37,955 bases of DNA from Ruminococcus sp. (GCA_030531185.1 JAUNOG010000021.1:1-37955), one strand, 5' to 3'. Counted from the stretch's first letter, positions 13,667 through 23,941 are shown. Program-made: numbers and translations. Notes: a model not told the origin generated them from the letters alone.

Positions 13667-15919
13667 ATGAAAAATCCGCTTAACAAACGACTGCCAAGAG
13701 AGCTGAAATCTGAGTTCGGAAAGTATCTGGTCATCTTCCTGTTCTATGTTATCGCAATATCTATGGTTTCGGGATTTCTTGTTGCAGACAACAGTTTGAT
13801 AAAGGCTTACGATGAAAGCTTTGAAAAATACAACATTGAGGACGGCAACTTTGAATATTATGAAAAGGCTGAAAATGCCGTACTGGAGGAAATAGAAAAA
13901 GAGGGCGTTACGCTTTACGAAAACTTCTATAAGGAAGAAGAGACCGAGGACTTTGAAAGTACGCTGAGAATTTTCGGCGAGCGCAAAGAGGTCGACAGAG
14001 TTTGCCTTATGGACGGAGAAATGCCTGCGGCTGATGACGAAATAGCTATCGACAGACTTTACGCTCTTAACCATAAGCTGGAGATCGGCGACAGCATTAC
14101 CGCAGGTGAGTACACAATGAAGATCAGCGGTATCGTTGCTTTATCCGATTATTCCGCACTGTTTCAGAATTCCTCGGATCTGATGTTCGACAACGATAAA
14201 TTCGGTGTGGGCGTTATGACGGACGCCGGATTTGAGGCGGTGAGAGACAACCATATCCATTACAGCTATTCGTGGGTTTACGATAACAAGCCGGAGGACG
14301 ACATAGAAGCCAAGGAAATGTCCGAGGACTTGATGTCTGTACTGTCACAGTATGGCGTATTGACTAATTTCCTGCCCGAATACTGCAATCAGGCAATAGT
14401 ATTCACAGGCGAAGATATGGGCGGAGATAAGGCGATGATCTCAGCTTTTCTGTACATAGTAGTTATTATTCTCGCTTTTGTTTTTTCTATTACCGTAGGC
14501 AATACTATCCTCAAGGAGGCTACGGTCATCGGTACGTTGAGAGCCTCGGGCTATTCCAGGGGCGAGCTGGTAAGGCATTATATGATAGTGCCTATGCTGG
14601 TCCTGCTTGTCGCCGCGGTTATCGGAAATGTACTCGGATATACGGTTTTTGAGAAAGTCTTTTCAAATACGTATTACGGCAGCTACAGTCTGCCTACCTA
14701 CGAGGTGCTGATAAACGCCGAGGCGTTTGTTCTTACAACGGTTATCCCGATGATAATAATGTTCGTTATTCTCATCATAACGCTTACCTCAAAATTGAGA
14801 CTTTCTCCTCTCAGATTTATCAGACGCGACCTGAGCAAGCGCGGAAAGAAAAAAGCGTTCAGGCTGAATACGAAGATCAAAATAATGACGCGTTTCAGAC
14901 TGAGAGTGATATTCCAGAATATTTCAAACTATGTAACTGTTTTTGTGGGAGTATTCTTTGCAAACTTCATTCTGATGTTCGGCTTTGTATTCCCGCCGAT
15001 GCTCGATAAATTTGAGGACGACATAACCTCAAATGTGCTGGCGGAATATCAGTATGTGCTTAAAGCTCCTGCGGAGACAAGCTCAGACAATGCGGAAAGG
15101 TTTGTTCTCGGTTCGCTTTCCACAACATACGAAAACCGAAAGAGCGAGACGGTATCGGTTTACGGCATAAGCTCGGACAGCAAGTATGTGGAGCTAACTG
15201 CCGATAAGAACAAAATAGATATTTCCACAGCATACCGAGACAAGTACGGAGTGGACATAGGAGATACGATCACTCTTAAAGAAAGCTACGGCGACAAGGA
15301 ATACGAATTCACAGTAGGAGGATATTACGATTATCCCGCTACGATAGCCGTATTTATGGATAAGGAATTTTTTAACGAAACATTCGAATATGAGGCTGAT
15401 TATTTCAACGCATATTTCAGCGATGAGGAAATAACGGACATCGACGATATGTACATAGCGACTAAGATCACCGAGGACGATCTTACAAAAACCTCCAGAC
15501 AGCTTATGCGTTCAATGGGTTCTATGATGTATCTGTTTACATTCTTCGGAGTAATTATGTTTATGCTGATAATTTTCCTTCTGGCAAAAATTATTATCGA
15601 GAAGAATTCTCAGTCCATTTCAATGACGAAAATTCTCGGTTACAATCACAAAGAGATCAACAGTCTGTATATTCATTCTACAACCATTGTAACTCTGCTC
15701 TCGATTATCTTGACTTTGCCTTTGTGCAACGCAATTCTGAAATATGTGTGCATAGCGGTATTTTCGGATTATTCAGGCTGGCTGGCATACTATATGCCTC
15801 CATCGACATATTTAAAAGTAGCAATAATGGGCGTTGTATCATACGCTGCGGTGGCTTTCCTGCTTATGAAAAAGGTAAGGAAAATTCCTATGAGCGACGC
15901 TCTGAAAAATGTAGAATAG
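13667..15919 (+). CDS. ABC transporter permease with two FtsX domains
   Basis: A 750-residue membrane protein. TM1 is at about 18-40, followed by a large extracytoplasmic region (about 45-255). The first FtsX block has helices near 262-280, 305-330 and 350-375; another helix is near 420-443, then a second extracytoplasmic region (about 450-615) and the second FtsX block near 621-645, 675-700 and 725-742. The motifs EATVIGTLRASGYSRGEL and SQSISMTKILGYNHKEI are the coupling-helix segments typical of MacB/FtsX permeases. ATG 13667 follows GGAGGG. It forms a pair with the ATPase; the exported substrate is unknown. A strong terminator follows. Confidence 0.9.
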   Translation: MKNPLNKRLPRELKSEFGKYLVIFLFYVIAISMVSGFLVADNSLIKAYDESFEKYNIEDGNFEYYEKAENAVLEEIEKEGVTLYENFYKEEETEDFESTLRIFGERKEVDRVCLMDGEMPAADDEIAIDRLYALNHKLEIGDSITAGEYTMKISGIVALSDYSALFQNSSDLMFDNDKFGVGVMTDAGFEAVRDNHIHYSYSWVYDNKPEDDIEAKEMSEDLMSVLSQYGVLTNFLPEYCNQAIVFTGEDMGGDKAMISAFLYIVVIILAFVFSITVGNTILKEATVIGTLRASGYSRGELVRHYMIVPMLVLLVAAVIGNVLGYTVFEKVFSNTYYGSYSLPTYEVLINAEAFVLTTVIPMIIMFVILIITLTSKLRLSPLRFIRRDLSKRGKKKAFRLNTKIKIMTRFRLRVIFQNISNYVTVFVGVFFANFILMFGFVFPPMLDKFEDDITSNVLAEYQYVLKAPAETSSDNAERFVLGSLSTTYENRKSETVSVYGISSDSKYVELTADKNKIDISTAYRDKYGVDIGDTITLKESYGDKEYEFTVGGYYDYPATIAVFMDKEFFNETFEYEADYFNAYFSDEEITDIDDMYIATKITEDDLTKTSRQLMRSMGSMMYLFTFFGVIMFMLIIFLLAKIIIEKNSQSISMTKILGYNHKEINSLYIHSTTIVTLLSIILTLPLCNAILKYVCIAVFSDYSGWLAYYMPPSTYLKVAIMGVVSYAAVAFLLMKKVRKIPMSDALKNVE

Positions 15920-15925
15920 TTAAGT

Positions 15926-15961
15926 GCGGATCTGCGCAAAAGTCGCAGATCCGCTGTTTTG
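15926..15961 (+). terminator. terminator after the ABC transporter operon
   Basis: A perfect 11-bp stem, GCGGATCTGCG (15926-15936) with CGCAGATCCGC (15944-15954), then TGTTTTG. Confidence 0.88.
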
Positions 15962-15963
15962 TA

Positions 15964-15992
15964 TTGACTTTTTAAATACAAAGGGTTATAAT
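15964..15992 (+). promoter_or_regulatory. promoter of the hem operon
   Basis: TTGACT (15964-15969), 17 bp, TATAAT (15987-15992). The expected start near 15999 leaves a leader of only about 12 nt before the hemA ATG, barely enough for the GGGTGAT ribosome site. No cobalamin or heme riboswitch can fit. Confidence 0.85.
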
Positions 15993-16010
15993 ATCTCATA
16001 GGGTGATTTT

Positions 16011-17174
16011 ATGGCGACTATCGATACTGTAAAGTGCATAAGTATAAGCTACAAAAATGCCGGCGAAAATATAAGAGGACGGCTTACTTTCGACGGTGAA
16101 ACTGCGGAGAAATTCATTCGGTCGGCGGCGGTCGGACTGATAACCGAGTGCGTTCTGCTCTGTACATGCAATCGCACCGAGGTGTATTTCTGCACAGCGG
16201 ATATGAGCGGCGACGGCAGGGAAATAATCACAAATTTTCTGTCCGACTTCAGCGGAATACCCGCAGAGGAGCTTTCTGAATATATCAGATTTTATCAGGG
16301 ACGGAGCGCTCTCAGGCATTTGTACAGGGTGGCGAGCGGAATAGAATCAATGGTCATAGGCGAGGACGAAATTCTCGGACAGCTAAAGAATGCGTACTCA
16401 GCCGCCAAGACGGCGGGGACGGTTTCCTATAAGCTTAATCTTGCCTTTCAGGGAGGAGTATCCTGCGCTAAGAAAATCAAAACGGACACGCTTATTTCAA
16501 AGACCTCGGTTTCAACTGCGACGCTTGCGGCGAACGAGGCGGCTAAGCTGTCCGACAGAGTAAGCGCGTTAGTTATCGGCGGTACCGGAAAAATCGGTTC
16601 TACGGTGATAAAAAATCTTCTTTCCCATAAAAATGTGAAGGTGTACGCAACGGCTAGAAATCATAACGGAGATTTCACGACCGAATTTAACAGTACAAAA
16701 ATATGTACAATAGATTATGATGACAGATATGAATATATTAATAAATGCGATTGTGTGATAAGCGCAACGTCAAGTCCGCACTATACAGTGACGGCTAACA
16801 ATGTGCGGAAAAACTGTACAGACGAAAAGCACAGGCTTTTTATAGACCTTGCTGTCCCGTCGGATATCGAGCCGTCGGTATCGGAAACAACGGGAGCAAA
16901 ATACATCGGAATTGACCGCTTTGAAGAGCTTGCAAGGGAGAATAATGAGATCAAGCTAGACAGCGTTTCGGCAGCAAAGGAGATCATTGAAGTCCATCTT
17001 CAGGAGCTTGAAAAGGAGCTTGCGCTGCACGATTTTCTTCCCCAAATGCAGTCGGCTAAGACCGCCGCAGAAAAAATGGGCTTTGAAAAGGTGATCTATC
17101 GGATGAGGAACAGGCTGTCCGCAGACGAATTTACGGCTATGCTTGGAGCATTGAAAGAATTGGAGGAAAAATAA
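16011..17174 (+). CDS. hemA: Glutamyl-tRNA reductase
   Basis: A 387-residue enzyme that reduces glutamyl-tRNA to glutamate-1-semialdehyde with NADPH, the first committed step of C5-pathway tetrapyrrole synthesis. The catalytic cysteine lies in LLCTCNRTEVY (Cys53). The second family box is YRVASGIESMVIGEDEILGQLK, the NADPH site is ALVIGGTGKIGSTV, and residues about 330-387 form the C-terminal dimerisation helices. It is slightly shorter than the roughly 420-residue enzymes of enterobacteria. ATG 16011 follows GGGTGAT. It leads a six-gene operon with overlapping or abutting genes. Confidence 0.97.
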   Translation: MATIDTVKCISISYKNAGENIRGRLTFDGETAEKFIRSAAVGLITECVLLCTCNRTEVYFCTADMSGDGREIITNFLSDFSGIPAEELSEYIRFYQGRSALRHLYRVASGIESMVIGEDEILGQLKNAYSAAKTAGTVSYKLNLAFQGGVSCAKKIKTDTLISKTSVSTATLAANEAAKLSDRVSALVIGGTGKIGSTVIKNLLSHKNVKVYATARNHNGDFTTEFNSTKICTIDYDDRYEYINKCDCVISATSSPHYTVTANNVRKNCTDEKHRLFIDLAVPSDIEPSVSETTGAKYIGIDRFEELARENNEIKLDSVSAAKEIIEVHLQELEKELALHDFLPQMQSAKTAAEKMGFEKVIYRMRNRLSADEFTAMLGALKELEEK

Positions 17175-17813
17175 GTGGCATATTTTCCTTTTTTTGTTGA
17201 TATCAGCGGGGCGGAGTGTCTCGTTGTCGGCGGCGGCAGAGTTGCGCTGAGAAAAATTCAAAAGCTTATGATTTTCGGCGCAAAAATTCGAGTGGTAGCT
17301 CCTGAAATATGCGAGGAAATTTCTCAAATGCGATTAGAGATATACCGCAGGCGCTTTGAGCCTGCCGACCTTGACAATGCGGATTTTGTTATTTCCGCGA
17401 CCGACGACGGGAATGCGAGCAGGGAGATCTTTGAATTGTGCAGAGAACGCAGAATTCCCGTTAATACAGTTGACGATCAGGAACGGTGCAGTTTTATTTT
17501 CCCCGCTCTGGCAATCAGCGGAGACACGACCGTAGGAATAAGCACAGGCGGGAAAAGTCCGCTGTTTGCCTCTCGTCTGCGTAAGCTTATTGAAGAACAG
17601 CTGGACGATCGGCTCGGAGAAACAGGGAAACTGCTGGGTGAAATTCGTCCATATGTAAAGGGAAATTTTCCCGACGAGCGATCCTCAAAAGATGCAATGA
17701 ATGTAATTTTCGATTTGTGTATGAGCTGCGGTCAAATTCCCGCAAAGCAGGAAGTGTACAAAATATTGGACGACTTAAGGAGCGGAAATGAAAATCAGAA
17801 TAGGGACACGTAA
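17175..17813 (+). CDS. Precorrin-2 dehydrogenase / sirohydrochlorin ferrochelatase-like protein
   Basis: A 212-residue Met8p/CysG-N type protein (also called SirC, CbiK-independent YlnF or CysG(B) in different genomes). The Rossmann site is CLVVGGGRVALRK (about residues 15-27), followed by NADFVISATDD, VNTVDDQERCSFIFPA and the sulfite-branch motif ISTGGKSPLFASRLR. It oxidises precorrin-2 to sirohydrochlorin with NAD+; members with the conserved aspartate may also insert iron, and I cannot settle that by eye. GTG 17175 directly follows the hemA stop with GGAGG upstream. Its end overlaps hemC by 26 nt. It marks the operon as siroheme-directed. Confidence 0.9.
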   Translation: MAYFPFFVDISGAECLVVGGGRVALRKIQKLMIFGAKIRVVAPEICEEISQMRLEIYRRRFEPADLDNADFVISATDDGNASREIFELCRERRIPVNTVDDQERCSFIFPALAISGDTTVGISTGGKSPLFASRLRKLIEEQLDDRLGETGKLLGEIRPYVKGNFPDERSSKDAMNVIFDLCMSCGQIPAKQEVYKILDDLRSGNENQNRDT

Positions 17814-18651
17814 GAGCAGACTGGCAATGGCTCAGACAAAAATGGCGGAAAATGCGCTGAAAAAAGCGTTCCCCGAAATTGAAACGGAGATAGTTCATAT
17901 AACTACCAAGGGAGATAAAATACTCGATAAGCCGCTGAACGCATTAGGCGGAAAAGGCGTGTTTACGGGAGAAATTGAGAGAGCCTTGCTTTGCGGAGAA
18001 ATAGATATGGCTGTTCATTCCGCAAAGGATCTGCCCGTTTTTCTTGCGGACGGACTTGAAATTTCGGCAGTTTTGCCCAGAGGAAATTATCGGGACGTAC
18101 TTGTGACCCTGCCTGATTTTTCAATAGATAAAAGCTGTAAAATGTTTATCGGAACGGGCAGTATACGCCGCCGCGAGGGATTTTCCCCGCTGTATCCAAA
18201 TGCGGCATTCGGAGACATCAGGGGAAACGTTGACACCCGTATCCGAAAGCTTAAAAACGGCGAATTTGACGGTATAATTCTAGCCGCCGCAGGACTTGAA
18301 CGTCTGGATATTACAGAGGACAGCGGTTTGAATTTTACTTACTTTGACTATATGGATTTTCTGCCTGCGCCCTGCCAAGGAATAATTGCGATAGAGTGCG
18401 CAAAGAACAGCGAGGCTGCTAAAACAGTACAAAAAATTACACACTTTGAGACGGAGCTTTGTTTCAGGGCGGAACGCGAGATCATCAGACTTACGGGCGG
18501 GGACTGTTCTACCCCGCTGGGAGCGTATTCGTTTATCCGTGACGGACTTATAAATGTGTATGCGTCCAAAAATATGGACAGAATTATTTCGGGACAAGCA
18601 TCCGCCGAAAAGGCAGAAATTCTTGCAAGGGAGCTGGTGTCACAGCTATGA
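17788..18651 (+). CDS. hemC: Hydroxymethylbilane synthase (porphobilinogen deaminase)
   Basis: A 287-residue enzyme joining four porphobilinogens into hydroxymethylbilane. Motifs include IGTRKSRLAMAQ, HITTKGDKI, VHSAKDLP, the arginine-rich GTGSIRRRE and the dipyrromethane-cofactor cysteine in GGDCSTPLGAY (Cys240). It is a little short of the usual 300-310 residues at the C-terminus. ATG 17788 lies inside the end of the preceding gene behind AAGGAG, and its stop overlaps the next start (ATGA), so translation is coupled along the operon. Confidence 0.97.
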   Translation: MKIRIGTRKSRLAMAQTKMAENALKKAFPEIETEIVHITTKGDKILDKPLNALGGKGVFTGEIERALLCGEIDMAVHSAKDLPVFLADGLEISAVLPRGNYRDVLVTLPDFSIDKSCKMFIGTGSIRRREGFSPLYPNAAFGDIRGNVDTRIRKLKNGEFDGIILAAAGLERLDITEDSGLNFTYFDYMDFLPAPCQGIIAIECAKNSEAAKTVQKITHFETELCFRAEREIIRLTGGDCSTPLGAYSFIRDGLINVYASKNMDRIISGQASAEKAEILARELVSQL

Positions 18652-20132
18652 ACGGTAAAGGCAGGGTAATTCTTATCGGCGCGGGCTGCGGTCGGTACGA
18701 CCTGATAACGCTCCGAGGTATCAATGCTCTTAAGGAATGTGATACGGTAGTTTACGACAGTCTGATCGATGAAAGACTGCTGGATTTTTGTCCGAAGAAT
18801 GCAGAAAAAATATGCGTCGGCAAACGTGCGGGGCGCCACTCGGCAAATCAGGAAAACATCAATAAACTGCTCGCAGAAAAAGCTTTGCAGGGCAGAACGG
18901 TTGCACGTCTTAAAGGCGGCGATCCTTTCGTTTTCGGCAGGGGCGGAGAGGAAATACAGTTTTTGCAAAAGTACAATATTATGTACAGCATTATACCGGG
19001 GATTTCGTCGTCGACAGCGGCGGCAGAGCTTGCGGGAATACCTGTTACTCACAGGGATATAAGCCGAAGCTTTCATGTAATAACGGGTCATACGTCCAAG
19101 GATATTCTGTGTGAAAATTTGGACAGCTATGCCAAACTTGACGGTACGCTTGTATTTTTAATGGGACTGAGCAATCTTGAGGGAATAGCCGAAGGACTTA
19201 TTCAAAACGGTATGAGTGGAGACGTTCCCGCCGCAGTCATAAGCAAGTGTGAAAGTCCAAATCAACGGACAGTTAGGGCAAGGCTGTGTGATATATCCAA
19301 TGCGGTAAAGCGTGAACGGCTTGAACCTCCCGCAGTTATCGTTGTGGGTGATACGGCGGATTTTGATTTTTCTCCGTCGTACAAATTGCCTTTGGAGAAT
19401 ATTTCCGTTGCTGTAACGTCAACAGCCAAAACCTCGGAAAAGCTGATAAAGCTCCTTGAAAAAGAGGGCGCATACGCTCGCCGTTTATGCGGCTTGGAGG
19501 TTCGTGAGATTTGTGAAAATCCTGCGTTTGATGATGCATTGAACAATGTTTGCGAATACGATTGGTTAGTGTTTACCAGTCCCAACGGAGCGGAATTTTT
19601 TCTTGACAGACTTCGCAGGCAGAGATTTGATGTACGAAAATTAGGACAGATAAAGCTTGCGGCAATAGGCGGAGGAACAGCTGAAATACTGGAAAGTTTC
19701 GGGCTATATCCCGAGCTTGTCCCGAACGAATTCACCACGGAATGTCTCGCAAAAACTCTTGCGGAGCAGGTAAGTACGGAGGAAAAAATCCTGATTTTGC
19801 GTTCTGCCGATGGTTCGCCGCGCTTGACGGAAATCCTTTCCGAAAGGGGAGTTTCATATAACGATATTCACCTCTATGAGCCTGTTTATTCCGAGGGTGA
19901 AAACCCATTTCAGGCGGAGTACGATTATCTGATTTTTACCAGCGCAAGCGGAGTGCGGAACTTTTTTAAATCAGGTCACACCGTTGGTGATGAAACCAAA
20001 ATAATATGTATCGGCAGAATAACCGCCGACACTTTAAAAGAGTACAATATTTCGGACTTTATGATACCCGAGGAATATTCCGCAGAGGGTATCGTAAATC
20101 TGATCAAGGAGGAAGAAAATGCGAAGATTTAG
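18648..20132 (+). CDS. cobA-hemD: Fused uroporphyrinogen-III C-methyltransferase and uroporphyrinogen-III synthase
   Basis: A 494-residue bifunctional protein. Residues 1 to about 245 are the SAM-dependent methyltransferase CobA/SUMT ([57 protein letters not shown]), which makes precorrin-2. Residues about 250-490 are HemD ([52 protein letters not shown]), which cyclises hydroxymethylbilane. This fusion is well known in Clostridia and sends the product straight to siroheme or corrinoids. The gene overlaps hemC by 4 nt and hemB by 14 nt. Confidence 0.95.
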   Translation: MNGKGRVILIGAGCGRYDLITLRGINALKECDTVVYDSLIDERLLDFCPKNAEKICVGKRAGRHSANQENINKLLAEKALQGRTVARLKGGDPFVFGRGGEEIQFLQKYNIMYSIIPGISSSTAAAELAGIPVTHRDISRSFHVITGHTSKDILCENLDSYAKLDGTLVFLMGLSNLEGIAEGLIQNGMSGDVPAAVISKCESPNQRTVRARLCDISNAVKRERLEPPAVIVVGDTADFDFSPSYKLPLENISVAVTSTAKTSEKLIKLLEKEGAYARRLCGLEVREICENPAFDDALNNVCEYDWLVFTSPNGAEFFLDRLRRQRFDVRKLGQIKLAAIGGGTAEILESFGLYPELVPNEFTTECLAKTLAEQVSTEEKILILRSADGSPRLTEILSERGVSYNDIHLYEPVYSEGENPFQAEYDYLIFTSASGVRNFFKSGHTVGDETKIICIGRITADTLKEYNISDFMIPEEYSAEGIVNLIKEEENAKI

Positions 20133-21087
20133 GCGTTTAAGGGTCAATCCCGCAATGCGTAAAATGGTGCGGGAGACCCGTCTTGACAAGAGCGACTTTA
20201 TATATCCGATTTTTGTGGCGGAGGGCGAAAATATTAAAACTCCCGTGCCGTCAATGCCTGGTGTCTATCAATATTCTATAGACAGATTGGACGGAATATT
20301 GTCCGAAATATGTGACAGTAAAATCTCGGGACTGCTGATTTTCGGCATTCCCGCCCATAAGGACGAGTGTGCGACGTCCGCTTACGACGACAACGGGATT
20401 ACGCAGAATGCGATCCGATACATCAAATCAAAGTACCCCGAAATGCTTGTAATTGCCGACGTTTGTCTTTGTGAGTATACCTCTCACGGGCATTGCGGAA
20501 TGATATGCGGCGAGAAGATACTCAATGATGAGACGCTCCCGCTGCTTGCCAAAATGGCAGTAAGTCTCGCAAAGGCGGGAGCGGATATTATCGCTCCGTC
20601 GGATATGATGGACGGCAGGGTTGCGGCTATCCGCTCCGCTCTAGACGAAAACGGACTTGCGGATACGCCCATTATGTCCTACAGTGCAAAATTTGCCTCG
20701 GGCTACTATTCGCCGTTCAGAGACGCGGCGGACTCCGCGCCAAGCTTCGGAGACAGAAAGACCTACCAGATGGACTGTGCCAACGGTCGGGAGGCTCTTC
20801 GTGAAATAGCCGACGACATTGACGAGGGCGCGGATATGGTTATGGTCAAGCCTGCTCTTGCATATCTGGATATCCTCAGAGCAGCAAGAGATAATTTCGA
20901 TCTGCCGCTGGTTGCTTACAATGTAAGCGGAGAGTACTCAATGGTCAAGGCAGCCGCGCAGAACGGCTGGATAGACGAAAAGCGTATCGTAATGGAAAAT
21001 CTCATAGCTGTCAAGCGTGCGGGAGCGGATATTATCATCACCTATCATGCGCTTGACGCGGCTAAGTGGCTGGAGGAAGAACAATGA
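20119..21087 (+). CDS. hemB: Delta-aminolevulinic acid dehydratase (porphobilinogen synthase)
   Basis: A 322-residue enzyme condensing two 5-aminolevulinates to porphobilinogen. The two active-site lysines lie in SYSAKFAS (Lys191) and VMVKPA (Lys244, Schiff base). The segment [15 protein letters not shown] holds the three cysteines of the zinc-dependent class. ATG 20119 follows AAGGAGGAAGAA within the end of cobA-hemD. The stop overlaps the next ATG (ATGA). Confidence 0.97.
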   Translation: MRRFRRLRVNPAMRKMVRETRLDKSDFIYPIFVAEGENIKTPVPSMPGVYQYSIDRLDGILSEICDSKISGLLIFGIPAHKDECATSAYDDNGITQNAIRYIKSKYPEMLVIADVCLCEYTSHGHCGMICGEKILNDETLPLLAKMAVSLAKAGADIIAPSDMMDGRVAAIRSALDENGLADTPIMSYSAKFASGYYSPFRDAADSAPSFGDRKTYQMDCANGREALREIADDIDEGADMVMVKPALAYLDILRAARDNFDLPLVAYNVSGEYSMVKAAAQNGWIDEKRIVMENLIAVKRAGADIIITYHALDAAKWLEEEQ

Positions 21088-22343
21088 TAACAGAAAAGTC
21101 CAAAGAATTGTACAGTAAGGCTCTTGGATTTATGCCGGGAGGAGTTAACAGTCCTGTGAGAGCCTACGGCTCTGTGGGAAGAACTCCGCTTTTTATCGAG
21201 AGCGCAAAGGGCTCGAAAATTTACGACGAGGACGGCAACGAGTTTATTGACTACGTTTGCTCATGGGGACCTAATATTCTGGGACACTGCGATCCTGCGG
21301 TAATATCCGCAGTGACCGAGGCTTGCGGCAGGGGACTTACCTTCGGAGCCTGCCACAAGGGAGAAATACGCCTTGCTCAGCTTATTCAAAAGCATTTTCC
21401 CTCAATGGAAATGCTCCGCCTTGTGAATTCGGGCACTGAGGCTGTTATGAGCGCGATAAGGGCGGCACGCGGCTATACGGGAAGAGATAAGATTGTGAAG
21501 TTTGAGGGCTGTTATCACGGTCACTCCGACGGACTTCTTGTAAGCGCAGGCTCGGGACTTTTAACGAATTCCATTCCCTCAAGCGCAGGCGTTCCCGTCG
21601 GATATACCGAAACGACCTTGCTCGCCAAGTACAACGACGAAAGCTCGGTAGAAAGGCTTTTCGACAGCGACGGCGGACAAATAGCCGCTGTGATAGCAGA
21701 GCCCTGCGCCGCAAATATGGGCGTTGTTCCTCCGAAAAAGGGATTTCTTGAATTTCTTAGAAAAATCACTGAGCAGTACGGCGCTGTGCTGATTTTCGAC
21801 GAAGTAATAACAGGCTTCAGACTGTCCATTGGCGGAGCGCAGAAATTTTACGGAATTACTCCCGACCTCACCACGCTGGGCAAGATAGTAGGCGGAGGAA
21901 TGCCGCTTGCGGCTTACGGCGGTAAACGTGAAATTATGGAGTGCGTCGCTCCTCTGGGTTCGGTTTATCAGGCGGGAACTCTGTCGGGAAATCCTGCGGC
22001 TGTGGCGGCGGGAATTGCAACGATAGAACAGCTTGAGGCTCGTCCCGAAATATATGACGAGCTTGACAAAAAGTCCGCAGAAATTGAAAGAGCAATGAGG
22101 TCTGCGGGACTTAACGTCAACCGCTGCGGTTCATTGCTTACGGCTTTTTTCACAGACGGAAACGTTACAGACTACGATACGGCAAAGTCCGCCGATACGA
22201 AAAAATACGCGGAATATTTCGGTTATCTTCTGGAGAACGGTATTTATACCGCTCCCTCTCAGTTTGAGGCTATGTTCGTGTCTGCGGCGCATTCTGCCGA
22301 GGATATTAAGCATACCTGCGGCGTAATAGAAAATTTCAGATAA
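21084..22343 (+). CDS. hemL: Glutamate-1-semialdehyde 2,1-aminomutase
   Basis: A 419-residue PLP enzyme converting glutamate-1-semialdehyde to 5-aminolevulinate. It shows the [12 protein letters not shown]-terminus, [36 protein letters not shown] and the PLP lysine in [11 protein letters not shown] (Lys267). I start at ATG 21084, 7 bases after GGAGG and overlapping the hemB stop; an upstream in-frame start at 21066 would run far into hemB. It closes the operon. No convincing terminator was seen in the 38 nt before the convergent amidase gene. Confidence 0.97.
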   Translation: MITEKSKELYSKALGFMPGGVNSPVRAYGSVGRTPLFIESAKGSKIYDEDGNEFIDYVCSWGPNILGHCDPAVISAVTEACGRGLTFGACHKGEIRLAQLIQKHFPSMEMLRLVNSGTEAVMSAIRAARGYTGRDKIVKFEGCYHGHSDGLLVSAGSGLLTNSIPSSAGVPVGYTETTLLAKYNDESSVERLFDSDGGQIAAVIAEPCAANMGVVPPKKGFLEFLRKITEQYGAVLIFDEVITGFRLSIGGAQKFYGITPDLTTLGKIVGGGMPLAAYGGKREIMECVAPLGSVYQAGTLSGNPAAVAAGIATIEQLEARPEIYDELDKKSAEIERAMRSAGLNVNRCGSLLTAFFTDGNVTDYDTAKSADTKKYAEYFGYLLENGIYTAPSQFEAMFVSAAHSAEDIKHTCGVIENFR

Positions 22344-22381
22344 ATATTCGGAAACGGCAAATTCGTCTTTCATCGGGAAAA

Positions 22382-22864
22382 TCAGTATGTTCTTGCGCCC
22401 TCGATATGAACGGCTCTGATTTGGTCGAATTCATACATATACAGCGGCTTGTTACGCACATCGAAAGTATGGGCGCAGACCAGCGGAGAGCCGTTTCTGA
22501 AAGAAGTAATAATGCAGGAATGATGAAAGTTATTTCCTGTAGCAAGCTGTAAAATGTCTCCGATTTTAGCGGAGCGCAAATCAGTCGCAGAGCCGTATGG
22601 ACCTGCGCCTTTGTTGGATACAAGAAAGCGGTAAAGGTAATCCACACTCGTCCACGCGGGAGCTCTGTCGCCCAAACTGTTGTAATACCAGCCTGTATCC
22701 GCAGTATAATTCATTGCTTTGCAGCCTGCAAAAACGCATTGAGATATGAAATTTGTGCAGTCTCCGCCTATATTTTCAAAATCGTAATATGCAGGGTTTC
22801 TGCTTAACGCCCATTGAAGTGCGTATTCAACGGCATCAGTACGGCTATACGGTATATTTTTCAT
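22382..22864 (-). CDS. Putative amidase-domain protein (Amidase_6 type)
   Basis: A 160-residue protein matching the Amidase_6 pattern, a NlpC/P60-like fold: AVEYALQWALSRNPAYYDFENIGGDCTNFISQCVFAGC, with the probable catalytic cysteine Cys36, and the later histidine segment FHHSCIITSF. The W-Y-Y-N and FL aromatic positions also fit. No signal peptide is visible, so it would act in the cytoplasm, mother cell or after lysis. Related domains occur in spore-associated proteins of Bacilli and Clostridia. ATG 22864 follows GGGTGAT. It is convergent with hemL and divergent from the sulfite reductase. The peptide substrate is unknown. Confidence 0.8.
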   Translation of the reverse strand: MKNIPYSRTDAVEYALQWALSRNPAYYDFENIGGDCTNFISQCVFAGCKAMNYTADTGWYYNSLGDRAPAWTSVDYLYRFLVSNKGAGPYGSATDLRSAKIGDILQLATGNNFHHSCIITSFRNGSPLVCAHTFDVRNKPLYMYEFDQIRAVHIEGARTY

Positions 22865-22927
22865 ATTATCACCCGTTTATTTTATGCGGCGGAGTTAATA
22901 ATAGTTACAGGAAATTGCTGTATGTAC

Positions 22928-22956
22928 TTGACCGTAATGAATATATCTGTTATAAT
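22928..22956 (+). promoter_or_regulatory. promoter of the sulfite reductase gene
   Basis: TTGACC (22928-22933), 17 bp, TATAAT (22951-22956) with TGT before the -10. Confidence 0.82.
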
Positions 22957-23017
22957 AAAGTTAAATCAGGGTAAAATATAATAAATCGAGTAAAATATGA
23001 AAAAGGAGTATTGTATA

Positions 23018-23941
23018 ATGGCAAAAATTTCACCCGCTGAGATCAAGCGTGTAAAAGCTCTGGGCTTTCTTCACGATAAAAATACCGAGGATAAATTCAA
23101 CGGACGTATCATCACGCGCAACGGCAAAGTTACCGCTGAGGAATGCGCCGCTGTTGCCGAGGCTGCGAAAAAATTCGGTTCCGGCGAGGTAACGATGACC
23201 ACAAGACTTACTATGGAAATTCAGGGTATTCCGTTTGAAAATATCGAGCCTGCAATAGAATTTATGTCGAAGTACGGTCTTGAATTCGGCGGAACGGGCG
23301 CTTGCGTTCGTCCCGTTGTTTCCTGCAAGGGAACTACCTGTCAATACGGTCTGATCGACACGTTCGGACTTTCCCAAGAGATACATGAGAGATTTTTTAA
23401 GGGAATGGGCGATGTAAAGCTTCCTCATAAATTTAAAATCGCGGTAGGCGGCTGTCCCAATAACTGCGTTAAGCCCGATCTTAACGATGTGGGAATTATC
23501 GGACAGAGAGTACCTACCGTCGACGTTTCCAAGTGCCGCGGCTGTAAGGTCTGTCAAATAGAGAAGAACTGTCCCATAAAGGCTTCAAGAATTACGGACG
23601 GCAAGATCGCTATTGACACCGAGGTATGCAATCATTGCGGAAGATGTAAGAATAAGTGTCCCTTTAAGGCTTACGACAACTACACCGACGGTTACAGAGT
23701 TTATATCGGCGGTCGCTGGGGCAAGAAATTTTCAAGAGGAAAGTATCTCACCACCGTTATAACCGACAAGGAAGAAGTACTTAAAATCGTGGAAAAGGCG
23801 ATACTCCTGTTTAAGGATAAGGGAATTCAGGGCGAACGTTTCGCCGAAACGGTAGAGCGTATCGGCTTTGAAAATGTTGAGGCTCAGCTTATGTCCGACG
23901 AGCTGCTTGAGCGCAGAGATGATATCCTTGCTAAGGAATAA
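23018..23941 (+). CDS. AsrC-like siroheme sulfite/nitrite reductase with ferredoxin domain
   Basis: A 307-residue redox enzyme. Residues about 5-70 are the ferredoxin-like half domain. The siroheme-[4Fe-4S] cysteines are CKGTTC (Cys103, Cys108) and CPNNC (Cys146, Cys150). Two further [4Fe-4S] motifs follow: C173-x2-C-x2-C-x5-CP (an unusual five-residue last gap) and CNHCGRCKNKCP (canonical). The layout matches anaerobic sulfite reductase subunit C, but asrA and asrB are not adjacent, so the electron donor is unknown. I start at ATG 23018 behind AAAAGGAG; ATG 22997 would place the RBS inside the gene. Its siroheme probably comes from the neighbouring hem operon. Confidence 0.88.
   Translation: MAKISPAEIKRVKALGFLHDKNTEDKFNGRIITRNGKVTAEECAAVAEAAKKFGSGEVTMTTRLTMEIQGIPFENIEPAIEFMSKYGLEFGGTGACVRPVVSCKGTTCQYGLIDTFGLSQEIHERFFKGMGDVKLPHKFKIAVGGCPNNCVKPDLNDVGIIGQRVPTVDVSKCRGCKVCQIEKNCPIKASRITDGKIAIDTEVCNHCGRCKNKCPFKAYDNYTDGYRVYIGGRWGKKFSRGKYLTTVITDKEEVLKIVEKAILLFKDKGIQGERFAETVERIGFENVEAQLMSDELLERRDDILAKE

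Noticed and set aside
12923-14074. 383-codon minus-strand ORF across the ABC genes
   Set aside because: It covers Walker and signature motifs on the other strand and has no coding signals of its own.
15964-16010. Riboswitch (cobalamin) upstream of hemA
   Set aside because: The space between promoter and ATG is about 12 nt, far too short.
22895-22914. Possible iron operator upstream of the sulfite reductase gene (AGTTAATAATAGTTACAG)
   Set aside because: The right half lacks CTAA; the match is no better than expected by chance in AT-rich DNA.
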